From positions 1 through 64,000 of the forward strand of contig NZ_FMDO01000034.1 of assembly GCF_900095305.1 (NCBI RefSeq): DNA of 64,000 bases, given 5' to 3'. The number at the start of each line of letters is the position of its first letter. Within the stretch, counting starts at the first letter, position 1. This document shows positions 1-8,357 of this stretch, in pieces. The stretch comes from Proteiniborus sp. DW1 (GTDB taxonomy: Bacteria > Bacillota > Clostridia > Tissierellales > Proteiniboraceae). The position numbers and the translations under genes are program-made. A model generated the notes under the pieces. That model ran no database searches, was not told the origin of the DNA, and saw only the letters and a program-made list of their open reading frames with translations.

Positions 1-231
1 TTTTAGTTACTTATTGTGACTAGAAAAAGATCACAGTCCTAAATCTTAATCTTTTTACTTCTTATGGCCATTCAGTTAACGAATTATTTTATTGAAAGTA
101 GTCATACAAATTAGATTAAATTATAAATACATGTAAATAATATGGTTAGATATTCTTGATAGAATTTCTATATTCAGTTCTTATACTAGTGTAACTTATT
201 TATTGACTTAACTAAAAATTGAGGTGATATG

Positions 232-873
232 ATGAGAATTCCAAATCATATTGGGGTTATACCTGATGGAAATAGGAGATGGGCAGAATCAAAGGGAATG
301 ACGAAGGAAAAAGGATATGTTGAAGGGCTAGATCCAGGATTGGCTCTTTTTAGGTTATGTAAAGAGGCAGGAGTCAAGGAGCTTACTTACTATGGATTTA
401 CTACAGATAATACTAAGAGGCCAGTAGCACAAAGGATAGCATTTACAGAAGCTTGCATTAGGGCAGTAGAAATGCTTGCAAAGGAAGATGCATCCTTATT
501 AGTAGTAGGAAATACAGAATCACCTATGTTTCCAAAAGAATTGATACCCTATACTTCTAGAAAGATTTTTGGAAATGGAGGAATAAGAATTAATTTTTTA
601 GTGAATTATGGTTGGGAATGGGATTTAAATCAGCTAAAATTAGCAAATGATAAAAAAAAGAATGTCCATAAACATATTAAGTCTAATGATGTTTCACGTG
701 TAGATTTAATAATTCGCTGGGGTGGTAGAAGAAGACTGAGTGGCTTCCTACCTGTTCAATCAATTTATGCAGATTTCTATGTAATAGATGATTTTTGGCC
801 TGATTTTAAAAAAGAACACTTTTTTCAAGCTTTGGAGTGGTATAATAAGCAAGATATAACTCTAGGTGGATAG
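232..873 (+). CDS. Divergent cis-prenyltransferase (undecaprenyl diphosphate synthase family)
   Basis: The family condenses isopentenyl diphosphate onto an allylic diphosphate to make cis-polyprenyl carriers for cell-wall lipids. The N-terminal HIGVIPDGNRRWAE keeps the pyrophosphate-binding Asp of the family, and a later FTTDNTKRP matches the substrate-binding stretch. The C-terminal signature is altered: RWGGRRRLSGFLPVQ stands where UppS normally has RTSGE-RLSNFLLWQ. At 213 residues it is slightly short. GAGGTGAT at 221-228 suits the second ATG (232) better than the one at 229. The usual housekeeping uppS neighbours (frr, cdsA) are absent, so this is probably a paralogue; chain length and substrate cannot be read from sequence. 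Confidence 0.8.
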   Translation: MRIPNHIGVIPDGNRRWAESKGMTKEKGYVEGLDPGLALFRLCKEAGVKELTYYGFTTDNTKRPVAQRIAFTEACIRAVEMLAKEDASLLVVGNTESPMFPKELIPYTSRKIFGNGGIRINFLVNYGWEWDLNQLKLANDKKKNVHKHIKSNDVSRVDLIIRWGGRRRLSGFLPVQSIYADFYVIDDFWPDFKKEHFFQALEWYNKQDITLGG

Positions 874-944
874 TAAATAGGCACTTGTAATAAATATTAT
901 TTCAATATAGACTATATATAGATATTAGCTAAGTAGGTGATCAT

Positions 945-1319
945 ATGTTTTTTGTTGGGATATTTGGCATAGAATCCAAGGAAAGGAAGATTAAGGATTT
1001 GTCTAATATCTTGTGTAAAGCTTGTAATAGAGAAGAAGCTGGACAACTAATAAAAACATACAACTATTTTCATTTTTTCTTCATTCCTATTTTTAAATGG
1101 AACGAGAGTTATTATGTTCTATGCAGTAAATGTGGTACAGTTTATGAAATATCAAAGGAAAAGGGCAAAATTATAGAAAGAGGAGAAGGGGAGAATTTAA
1201 CATACTGGGACTTACGAGAGACAAGCAAAGATAATAGTATAAAAGTTTGTAAATATTGTAACCATCAAGTAGAAGATAGATTTTTGTATTGTCCTTATTG
1301 TGGAAATAGACTAGAATGA
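945..1319 (+). CDS. Zinc-ribbon domain protein of unknown function
   Basis: A 124-residue protein with three cysteine pairs: CKAC near residue 24, CSKC near 64 and a C-terminal CKYC...CPYC zinc ribbon ending at GNRLE. The middle section is hydrophobic and aromatic (FHFFFIPIFKW), typical of the small zinc-ribbon proteins that hug the membrane. It follows the prenyltransferase by about 70 bases and is followed 15 bases later by the YhaM-like gene, so it may be cotranscribed with it. The zinc-binding call is from the motif; no role can be assigned. Confidence 0.7.
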   Translation: MFFVGIFGIESKERKIKDLSNILCKACNREEAGQLIKTYNYFHFFFIPIFKWNESYYVLCSKCGTVYEISKEKGKIIERGEGENLTYWDLRETSKDNSIKVCKYCNHQVEDRFLYCPYCGNRLE

Positions 1320-1334
1320 ATTTGAGGTGATAAA

Positions 1335-2399
1335 ATGGACCAAAAAAAAATAGCAGAATTTAATGTTAATGAACGTATTGAAGGATACTATTTGATAAAA
1401 GAAATAGAAGCTAAAACCGCTTCAAATGGTAACAATTTTTTAGATATTAAACTAAGTGACAAGACAGGAGATATAAATGCTAAACTTTGGGACTGTAAAG
1501 AAGATGATATATTACGCTTCACTAAAGATTCTATAGTTAAGATAAGAGGAGATGTAAGTGAATGGCAGGGTAAAAAACAACTTAGAATAGTCCTTATGAG
1601 ATTAGCAAAGGATACAGACAACATTAACTTAGAGGATTATGTACAAACTGCTCCATATGAGTCAGATTATATGTATAAACAAATAATAAATTACATAGAA
1701 AAAATAGAAAATCAGGATATTTCAAAATTGGTCATTGAAATAGTAAACATGTATAAGGATAAACTATTATTTTATCCTGCAGCAAAGCAAAACCATCATG
1801 CAATTCGTTCAGGACTTCTTTATCATATACTTAGAATGCTAATGACTGCAGAGCGTCTTACAGAGGTATATACAAATATCAACAAGGATATTCTTTATGC
1901 AGGTATCATTCTACATGATATAGCTAAGATAGAGGAAATGGATGCCAACCAGTTAGGTATTGTTTCTAACTACACTGTAGAAGGACAACTTTTAGGACAT
2001 ATTATACAGGGAATTAAAATTATTGATAATGTAGCTACTAGACTAGGAATTAAAAGAGAAATCTCTGTACTTTTACAGCATATGCTTCTTTCACACCATT
2101 ATGAACCTGAATTTGGAAGTCCTAAAAAGCCGATGATTCCTGAAGGAGAACTTTTACATTATATTGACATTATTGACGCACGGATGTATGATATGGAAAA
2201 AGCATTATCTTCAATTGAAACTAATGAATTTACTGACAAAATGTGGATTTTGGATAATAGAAGATTATATAAATCAGAGCTATACAATTCTAGCGCAAAG
2301 TTAGGAGATAATTCATCTTATGAGGGTATGAAAAGAATATGTGTACTAGATAAGGATGAGGTTTTTGATTCTGATATTTTATCTAAAATAAATAAGTAA
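1335..2399 (+). CDS. YhaM-like 3'-5' exoribonuclease (OB fold plus HD domain)
   Basis: The first ~95 residues look like an OB-fold nucleic-acid-binding module (DKTGDINAKLWDC, VKIRGDVSEWQGKKQLR). The remainder is an HD phosphohydrolase domain with the metal-binding HD at residues 194-195 (LHDIAKIEE) and further histidines (GHI, LLSHHYEPEFGSPK). This is the architecture of B. subtilis YhaM, a Mn-dependent 3'-5' exonuclease acting on RNA and single-stranded DNA. At 354 residues it is somewhat longer than YhaM (about 314). GAGGTGATAAA directly precedes the ATG. Function is inferred from architecture. Confidence 0.8.
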   Translation: MDQKKIAEFNVNERIEGYYLIKEIEAKTASNGNNFLDIKLSDKTGDINAKLWDCKEDDILRFTKDSIVKIRGDVSEWQGKKQLRIVLMRLAKDTDNINLEDYVQTAPYESDYMYKQIINYIEKIENQDISKLVIEIVNMYKDKLLFYPAAKQNHHAIRSGLLYHILRMLMTAERLTEVYTNINKDILYAGIILHDIAKIEEMDANQLGIVSNYTVEGQLLGHIIQGIKIIDNVATRLGIKREISVLLQHMLLSHHYEPEFGSPKKPMIPEGELLHYIDIIDARMYDMEKALSSIETNEFTDKMWILDNRRLYKSELYNSSAKLGDNSSYEGMKRICVLDKDEVFDSDILSKINK

Positions 2400-2428
2400 T
2401 GTTTTTATATTAGAAAGGAAGTTATAAA

Positions 2429-3835
2429 ATGCATATTATTATTGTGGGGGCAGGAAAGTTAGGCTATATTCTAGCGGAATTTCTTTCACAAAACGATAAC
2501 AATGTAGTAATGATTGATAATAATGAAAAGACACTTGAGAGAGCTAATAATCAATTTGACATTCTTACTTATAAAGGAAATGGGGCTCAAATGTCAGTAC
2601 TCGAAGGCTTTAATATAAAAAATGCAGATTTATTAATTGCTACTACTGATAATGATGACACAAATATGCTAATATGTTATTTAGCAAAAAAAATGGGGTG
2701 TAAAAGGGTAGTAGCTAGAATAAGAGACCCGGAGTATTCAGATCAAGTTGACACACTGAAAAAACAGCTAGACATTGACTATGCAGTAAATCCAGAACTA
2801 GTTATGGCAAAAGAAATAGGGGCACATCTATTAAAAGGACAAGCGCTTAATATGGAGGATTTTGCGAAAGGTAAGGTAAGCATAGTTAATTATAAAGTGA
2901 ATGAATTAGAAGGAATGGAAGGTAAGAAAATTAAAGATATTAATATACCTAAGTCTGTATTAATAGCTGCTATTTTAAGAGATGGGGAAGTTATTATACC
3001 ATATGGAGATACTTTACTACATGATAATGATACTATATATTTAATTGGAGAAAAAGAAAGTATAGGAATGTTCAAAAGCAAAAGAGAAAGCTTGGAACAT
3101 AATATTGTAGTTAAAAAAGTTATGATACTTGGAGGAGGAAATGCGGCTTATTACTTGGCAAAAAAACTTCTCAAAAACGGTATATTTGTAAAAATAATTG
3201 AAAAAGATGAGGGAAGATGTGGCTTTTTAGCTCAGGAACTTCCTGGAGCGTTGATCATTCATGGAGATGCTACTGACCCTTATCTTCTGACAGAAGAAAA
3301 CATTAGTGAAGTAGATGCACTAGTATCTTTAACTGGTTTTGATGAGGAAAATCTTCTAATGACCTTGTTAGCTAAAAAATATGGGGTAGGAAAAGTAATC
3401 ACAAAGGTAAGCAGATCTAATTATATTCCTATAATTGAACAATTAGGTATAAATAATGCAATAAATCCTGTTATGATAACAGCAGGAGAGATAATGAGGT
3501 TTATACAGGGTGGCAGGGTCGTCTCTCTATTCTTGTTATTAGGAGGAAAAGCTGAGGTACTGGAACTTATTGCAAAGGAAAATTCTAAGATTGTAGGCAA
3601 ACCCTTAGCCGAGCTTGGCTTGCCTAAGGGAATAATAATTGGCTCAATAGTACAGAACGGGAAGGTAATCATTCCAAATGGTGATTCTATTATAAATCCA
3701 GGAGATAGGTTAATTGTTTTCTGCTTACAATCAGAGGTTATGACGTTAGAGAAAATGTTTTACAAAGCAAAGGGAGGCTTTATAGATGAACTATGGCATC
3801 GTTATAAAGGTTTTAGGAAATCTTCTTCTAATTGA
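2429..3835 (+). CDS. trkA: Trk potassium uptake regulatory subunit TrkA
   Basis: A cytoplasmic nucleotide-binding ring subunit that gates the TrkH potassium channel. Its 468 residues form two RCK units. Each begins with a Rossmann fold (IIVGAGKLGYILAEF at the N-terminus; ILGGGNAAYYLAKKL near residue 233) and ends with an RCK_C domain (ILRDGEVIIPYGDT; IVQNGKVIIPNGDS). The acidic residue after each second strand (MIDNN, IIEKD) fits NAD(H)/ATP binding. AGGAAG lies upstream of the ATG. Its 3' end overlaps trkH by 50 bases, which suggests coupled translation. Confidence 0.93.
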   Translation: MHIIIVGAGKLGYILAEFLSQNDNNVVMIDNNEKTLERANNQFDILTYKGNGAQMSVLEGFNIKNADLLIATTDNDDTNMLICYLAKKMGCKRVVARIRDPEYSDQVDTLKKQLDIDYAVNPELVMAKEIGAHLLKGQALNMEDFAKGKVSIVNYKVNELEGMEGKKIKDINIPKSVLIAAILRDGEVIIPYGDTLLHDNDTIYLIGEKESIGMFKSKRESLEHNIVVKKVMILGGGNAAYYLAKKLLKNGIFVKIIEKDEGRCGFLAQELPGALIIHGDATDPYLLTEENISEVDALVSLTGFDEENLLMTLLAKKYGVGKVITKVSRSNYIPIIEQLGINNAINPVMITAGEIMRFIQGGRVVSLFLLLGGKAEVLELIAKENSKIVGKPLAELGLPKGIIIGSIVQNGKVIIPNGDSIINPGDRLIVFCLQSEVMTLEKMFYKAKGGFIDELWHRYKGFRKSSSN

Positions 3836-5231
3836 AGCTGCTGCTTTTATTCCACCTTTGCTAGTATCACTAATTTATGGTGAAAAAGCCCTCATGTCGT
3901 TTATATATTCTATACTAATATTAATAATACTTGGTTTTCCCATGTCTAGGGTTAATATTACAGATAAAAGAGTTAAAGCAAAAGATGCTTTGTTCGTAGT
4001 ATTTTTAGGATGGATTTTCGTGTCATTTTTTGGCTCTTTGCCTTTTGTTTTCTCAGGGAGTATTCCTTCACTTGTAGATGCATTCTTCGAGACTGTATCT
4101 GGATTTACAACTACAGGGTCTACTATACTTGGTGATATTGAAGCACTGCCAAATGGGATGCTTCTTTGGAGATCGCTTACTATTTGGTTAGGAGGTATGG
4201 GAATACTAGTGCTAACTGTTGCTATTCTTCCTGCTATTGGAGTAGGAGGATTTCAAATTTTCAAAGCTGAGACTACTGGTCCTATAGCTGAAAAAATAGT
4301 ACCTAGAATAAAGGATACTGCAAAAATACTTTATGTTATATATGTGGGTATAACTATTATTCAGGCAATACTACTATGTTTTGGTGGTATGTCACTATTA
4401 GAATCTTTAATTCACACATTTGCTACAGTTGGAACTGGGGGATTTTCATCCAAAAATGCAAGCATAGGAGCTTTTAATAGCAGCTTTATCATATATGTTA
4501 TTTCATTATTTATGATATTGTGTGGTGTTAACTTCTCTCTATTTTATGAAGTTCTTAAGGGTAGATGGAGAAATGTACTAAAAAATTCGGAATTAAGGCT
4601 TTATTTAGGAATTATTGCTGTCAGTACTCTGTTAATAACAATTAACTTAAATGGGAAAATATACAACTCTATATTCGAAACATTTAAACATGCATTATTT
4701 CAAGTGTCTACAATTATAACTACAACTGGATTTAGCACTGTAGATTTTAACAAATGGACTGATTTTAGTAAAAGCATTTTATTTATATTAATGTTCGTAG
4801 GAGGATGTGCTGGCTCAACAGGCGGTGGAATTAAGGTAATAAGATTATTGATTATGGGAAAGATTGTTAGGAGAGAAATATTGAAATTACTACATCCAAA
4901 AGCATATGTACCTATAAAAATAAATGATAGAATGCTTTCTTCTGATACTACTGCAAGTGTTTCAGGGTTTTTCTTTCTTTATATGGTAATTTTTGCGTTT
5001 TCAACATTACTAATTTCACTTGAGGGCATTGACCTAATCAGTTCTGCTAGTGCAGTTGGAGCTACACTAGGAAACATTGGTCCAGGTTTTGAACTAGTAG
5101 GTCCAGCTCAAAACTTTGGTTTCTTTGGTATACCAAGCAAAATTCTTTTTTCAATATTAATGCTATTAGGTAGATTAGAGTTGTTTACGGTTTTTCTTTT
5201 CTTTGTACCTGATTTTTGGAAAAACAGCTAA
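3786..5231 (+). CDS. trkH: Trk potassium uptake channel subunit TrkH
   Basis: A polytopic membrane protein of 481 residues, the family's usual length. It carries the repeated selectivity-filter loops of the Trk/Ktr/HKT family: SGFTTTGST, ATVGTGGFSS, ITTTGFSTVD and the last loop near GATLGNIGPGFE, plus the conserved GGCAGSTGGGIKV. The start lies inside trkA but is preceded by AAAGGGAGG at a good distance, and the N-terminus (MNYGIVIKVLGNLLLIEAAAF) reads as a normal first membrane helix. With TrkA it forms a gated K+ uptake system in the cytoplasmic membrane. Confidence 0.93.
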   Translation: MNYGIVIKVLGNLLLIEAAAFIPPLLVSLIYGEKALMSFIYSILILIILGFPMSRVNITDKRVKAKDALFVVFLGWIFVSFFGSLPFVFSGSIPSLVDAFFETVSGFTTTGSTILGDIEALPNGMLLWRSLTIWLGGMGILVLTVAILPAIGVGGFQIFKAETTGPIAEKIVPRIKDTAKILYVIYVGITIIQAILLCFGGMSLLESLIHTFATVGTGGFSSKNASIGAFNSSFIIYVISLFMILCGVNFSLFYEVLKGRWRNVLKNSELRLYLGIIAVSTLLITINLNGKIYNSIFETFKHALFQVSTIITTTGFSTVDFNKWTDFSKSILFILMFVGGCAGSTGGGIKVIRLLIMGKIVRREILKLLHPKAYVPIKINDRMLSSDTTASVSGFFFLYMVIFAFSTLLISLEGIDLISSASAVGATLGNIGPGFELVGPAQNFGFFGIPSKILFSILMLLGRLELFTVFLFFVPDFWKNS

Positions 5232-5459
5232 TAGGTCGAAAAATCTTATTGATATATTTCATGTGAGAGTTTTTATATAATTAAGAAATTTTATTTTAGT
5301 ATGGAACATAACCTAAATAGGTTTCAAGAAAAGCTTCCCCAAATAGATGTGCTTTGATAGAAGGCTATTTTAATAGTAAAATAGATTATTAGATTTTATG
5401 TGTTTTATGATATATAATAGAGATACAATAATATCATGTTTTTTCAAGGGGGAAGGCGT

Positions 5460-6596
5460 ATGAAGTATAGAAAATTTGGTAAGCTTGATTTTCAAATATC
5501 AAACCTCGGCTTTGGTTGTATGAGGCTACCAGTTATAGATGGTGATAATGGGAAAATCAATGAAGAAGAATCTATTAAAATGATAAGATACGCTATAGAT
5601 AATGGTGTTAACTATATAGATACAGCATATCCATATCACCAAGGTAATAGTGAGCTACTAGTTGGAAAAGCATTAAAAGACGGTTATCGTCAAAAAGTAA
5701 AATTAGCAACTAAGCTTCCAGTTTGGCTTTGTGATACTTATGATGATTTTGATAAATACTTAAATGAACAGTTACAAAAACTTGACACAGAATACATAGA
5801 TTTTTATTTGCTACATTCTCTAAGCAAGAAATCATGGAGTAAAGCCAAAGATTTAGGTGTGTTACATTTTTTAGATAACGCTTTAGCTGATGGAAGAATA
5901 AAATATGCTGGCTTCTCATTTCATGATGAACTAAGTGTTTTTAAAGACATAGTAGATTCATATGATTGGTCATTTTGTCAAATTCAGCTAAATTATATGG
6001 ATGAAAATTATCAGGCAGGTGTGCAAGGTTTAAAGTATGCTTCAGACAAAGGCTTAGCAGTAGTGATTATGGAACCAATCAAAGGAGGAAAATTAGCAAA
6101 GCAACCAGAAGGAAATTTGGAAGAACTATGGAAAAAATCAGGAGTTAAACGAACTCCAGCAGAACTTGCACTAAGATGGGTGTGGAATTATTCGGAAGTA
6201 AGTGTATTATTAAGTGGTATGAGCAATATGGAACAAGTAATAGAAAATATTAGAACAGCATCAAATGTAACTCCATTATCTCTTGAAGATAGTGAAATTA
6301 AACTGATAAATGATATAAAGGAAATTTATAATAGCCGCAACAAGGTTGGATGTACAGGATGTAAATATTGTGTACCATGTCCTAATAAAGTGGCTATTCC
6401 AAACATATTTGAAATTTATAATAATTACTTTGTTTATGAGGCTACAGATGCTGGTATCAATAGCTATGCAAAAATGAAAGAGTCAGGTATAGACTCATCA
6501 AATTGCATAGAATGTGGTCAATGTGAAAGCCTATGCCCACAAAACCTAGAAATAATACGACACTTAAAAGAAGCTGAACTAGTTTTAAATAGATAG
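5460..6596 (+). CDS. Aldo/keto reductase with C-terminal 4Fe-4S ferredoxin domain
   Basis: Residues 1 to about 275 are an aldo/keto reductase barrel. IDTAYPYHQGNSE carries the catalytic Asp and Tyr, KLATKLP the Lys and FYLLHSL the His. The last ~80 residues hold two cysteine clusters, CTGCKYCVPCP and CIECGQCESLCP, typical of the clostridial ferredoxin-fused subfamily; physiological substrates are mostly unknown. The ATG at 5460 follows GGGGGAAGG, so I prefer it to the upstream ATG at 5436. A TATAAT sits at 5413-5418 without a clear -35, so expression is probably monocistronic. Confidence 0.88.
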   Translation: MKYRKFGKLDFQISNLGFGCMRLPVIDGDNGKINEEESIKMIRYAIDNGVNYIDTAYPYHQGNSELLVGKALKDGYRQKVKLATKLPVWLCDTYDDFDKYLNEQLQKLDTEYIDFYLLHSLSKKSWSKAKDLGVLHFLDNALADGRIKYAGFSFHDELSVFKDIVDSYDWSFCQIQLNYMDENYQAGVQGLKYASDKGLAVVIMEPIKGGKLAKQPEGNLEELWKKSGVKRTPAELALRWVWNYSEVSVLLSGMSNMEQVIENIRTASNVTPLSLEDSEIKLINDIKEIYNSRNKVGCTGCKYCVPCPNKVAIPNIFEIYNNYFVYEATDAGINSYAKMKESGIDSSNCIECGQCESLCPQNLEIIRHLKEAELVLNR

Positions 6597-6657
6597 TTAA
6601 TTTGATTAGATAGCTATTTTTATTTAATAAAAGTAGCTAATATAATAATAATCACAA

Positions 6658-6687
6658 ATAAATATCCGGCATATGCCGGATATTTAT
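6658..6687. terminator. Perfect palindrome acting as shared convergent terminator
   Basis: A 30-base perfect inverted repeat built around CCGGCATATGCCGG lies between the convergent reductase gene and the reverse-strand YhcN-like gene, and includes the latter's stop codon. AT-rich, T-containing stretches flank it on both sides, so it could end transcription from either direction. Without a long T run on the + side, efficiency is uncertain. Confidence 0.55.
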
Positions 6688-7280
6688 CTTGTTGTAGGAG
6701 TTATTCTTCTAATTATTTCTTCAATTTCTGATGCAAAACCTGATAAAGGTCTTCCCTCTCTAATACCATTTCCTATGTTTTCTATTCTGCTGTAAAGGTC
6801 AGGACTAGCTGTAACGTGTACAGTTTTTATATTATTATCTGATTCCTTAACTATATTTTCTATTCTATTTTTAAGAGTTGTCGTCACATCTCCTTCTATA
6901 TTATCTGTAGTAGTGACTCCTACTAAACACCTATTTCCTGAAATTGCAACTGCAACATTTTTAATTTCATCTAGCTCTTCAATTTTGTTAGCTATTTTAT
7001 CTGCTTGATCTGTTCCTCTATTATCGGTTAATGTTCGGTTTGGTACTGTTTGATTAGGTGCCCTATCAAGAATATTATCTGTTACATTTCTGTTGTTTAA
7101 GTTATTTCCTATATTCCTATTCATATCTGTTCTATCGTCAGCAAAATTCATATTTCTATTTAACTGATTGTCATTTTGTGTATTCGGTCTAGCTGGATTT
7201 CGAGCACAACCTATTAAACCAAAACTTATAACAAGAGCTAATATAGCAATAAATGATATAACTTTAAAATGTTTTTTCAA
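6684..7280 (-). CDS. YhcN/YlaJ-family sporulation lipoprotein
   Basis: A lipoprotein of 198 residues. A hydrophobic signal peptide ends in a lipobox (FGLIGC), followed by an Asn/Arg-rich linker (NRNIGNNLNNRNVTDN) and then the YhcN/YlaJ domain with NVAVAISGNRCLVGV and HVTASPDLYSRIENI. Members of this family occur in forespores and spore membranes. The start is probably the TTG at 7280-7278 (MKKHFKV): AGGAGGTGG at 7294-7286 overlaps the upstream GTG at 7289 but spaces well to the TTG. A sigma-G-like promoter candidate lies upstream. The gene is divergent from the ABC exporter operon. Confidence 0.82.
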   Translation of the reverse strand: MKKHFKVISFIAILALVISFGLIGCARNPARPNTQNDNQLNRNMNFADDRTDMNRNIGNNLNNRNVTDNILDRAPNQTVPNRTLTDNRGTDQADKIANKIEELDEIKNVAVAISGNRCLVGVTTTDNIEGDVTTTLKNRIENIVKESDNNIKTVHVTASPDLYSRIENIGNGIREGRPLSGFASEIEEIIRRITPTTR

Positions 7281-7620
7281 AATTACCACCTCCTATTATT
7301 ATTTTGCTTTTATTTTAGTTTTTTAAGCCTAGATAAATATGTAGAAGATAGTAATCTTATACAAAGAATATTTATCATGTTTAAATAAAAACTAATTATT
7401 TTAAAAATCAATTGAATAAAATATGGTGTAAAAGATAGTAAAATATAATGTTATAAAATGGAATAAAAATTACAAATTGATTAAGATTGACTTTCTTTAG
7501 AGGATTTTTAAATAATCTGACGAAAATATTATGTGGTATTAGCATAATATATTTATTTTGGAACTTTTTATAAAAATAAAAGTCTAATATGAGATTAGTA
7601 GAAAAAGGGGTGAATTTGAA
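7281..7620. other. Divergent intergenic region (about 340 bases)
   Basis: AT-rich region between the divergent YhcN-like gene and the ABC exporter operon. I see no open frame of note. Besides the forespore-like promoter above, TTGACT at 7487-7492 followed 16 bases later by TAAATA is a possible vegetative promoter for the exporter. No regulator-binding repeat stands out. Confidence 0.4.
7335..7363 (-). promoter_or_regulatory. Candidate sigma-G/sigma-F promoter of the YhcN-like gene
   Basis: Read on the reverse strand, TGTATA (7363-7358), a 16-base spacer and CATATTT (7341-7335) resemble the forespore promoter pattern (TGAATA/GTATA then CATAnTA). The position, about 55 bases upstream of the TTG start, is suitable. 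The match is partial and rests partly on the family being forespore-expressed. Confidence 0.3.
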
Positions 7621-8328
7621 ATGGCACTAATCGAATTAAAGGATGTTACAAAGCTTTATAAGATTGGGCAAATACAGGTTAATGCTCTAAACGGTATTGA
7701 CTTATCTATTGAAAATGGAGAATTCGTTTCAATAATGGGGCCTTCAGGTTCGGGTAAGTCAACACTTCTTAATGTTATAGGCTGTTTGGACCAACCAACT
7801 ACAGGTACATATAAGCTAGGAGGAAAAAATGTTGAGAAGGTAAGTGACTGGCAATTATCAGATATCAGAAACCGTTCCATAGGATTTGTATTTCAATCTT
7901 TTCATCTATTGCCAGGTTTGACTGCATTAGAAAATGTAGAACTACCTTTAATATATAGAGGGGTTCTTGGAAAAGAAAGAAAGAAGAGAGCAATAGAAGC
8001 TATGGAATCTGTAGGTTTAGGAGATAGAATGCATCATTTGCCTACACAGCTTTCTGGAGGGCAGCAACAGAGAGTAGCAATTGCACGAGCAATTGCAGGA
8101 AATCCATCTGTAATACTTGCTGATGAACCAACAGGCGCTTTGGACTCAAAATCAAGTCTCAACATAATGTCAATATTCCAAGAACTCAATAAAAAAATGG
8201 GTATTACAATAGTACAGGTTACTCATGAAGAGAAAATTGCACAGTATGGACACAAAATATTTAGACTTCTAGACGGTAAAATAGAAAAAATTGAAGTATT
8301 AGAAGAACAGCTTATAGCTATGGAATGA
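7621..8328 (+). CDS. ABC exporter ATP-binding protein (YknY/MacB/LolD type)
   Basis: A 235-residue nucleotide-binding subunit with Walker [10 protein letters not shown] near residue 40, Q-loop [17 protein letters not shown], signature [14 protein letters not shown], Walker [13 protein letters not shown] and the switch His in VTHEE. This is the MacB/LolD subclass, which powers FtsX-like permeases. The gene ends at TGA 8326-8328 immediately before an HlyD-like adaptor and a MacB-like permease, giving the three-gene layout of B. subtilis yknXYZ. It probably exports a peptide or small toxic compound; the substrate is unknown. Confidence 0.92.
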   Translation: MALIELKDVTKLYKIGQIQVNALNGIDLSIENGEFVSIMGPSGSGKSTLLNVIGCLDQPTTGTYKLGGKNVEKVSDWQLSDIRNRSIGFVFQSFHLLPGLTALENVELPLIYRGVLGKERKKRAIEAMESVGLGDRMHHLPTQLSGGQQQRVAIARAIAGNPSVILADEPTGALDSKSSLNIMSIFQELNKKMGITIVQVTHEEKIAQYGHKIFRLLDGKIEKIEVLEEQLIAME

Positions 8329-8357
8329 TTATTTTTTCATTTTTGGAGGTGTTTCGA

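Noticed and set aside
1-228. Inverted repeat TGTGA (15-19) and TCACA (31-35), and absence of a gene in the first 228 bases
   Set aside because: It recalls a Crp/Fnr site but the 11-base gap is wrong and it is far from the first gene; it may belong to a gene outside the window. I see no supported feature here.
5232-5459. Gap between trkH and the aldo/keto reductase as a possible riboswitch
   Set aside because: AT-rich with no conserved structured motif that I recognise; only a TATAAT at 5413-5418.
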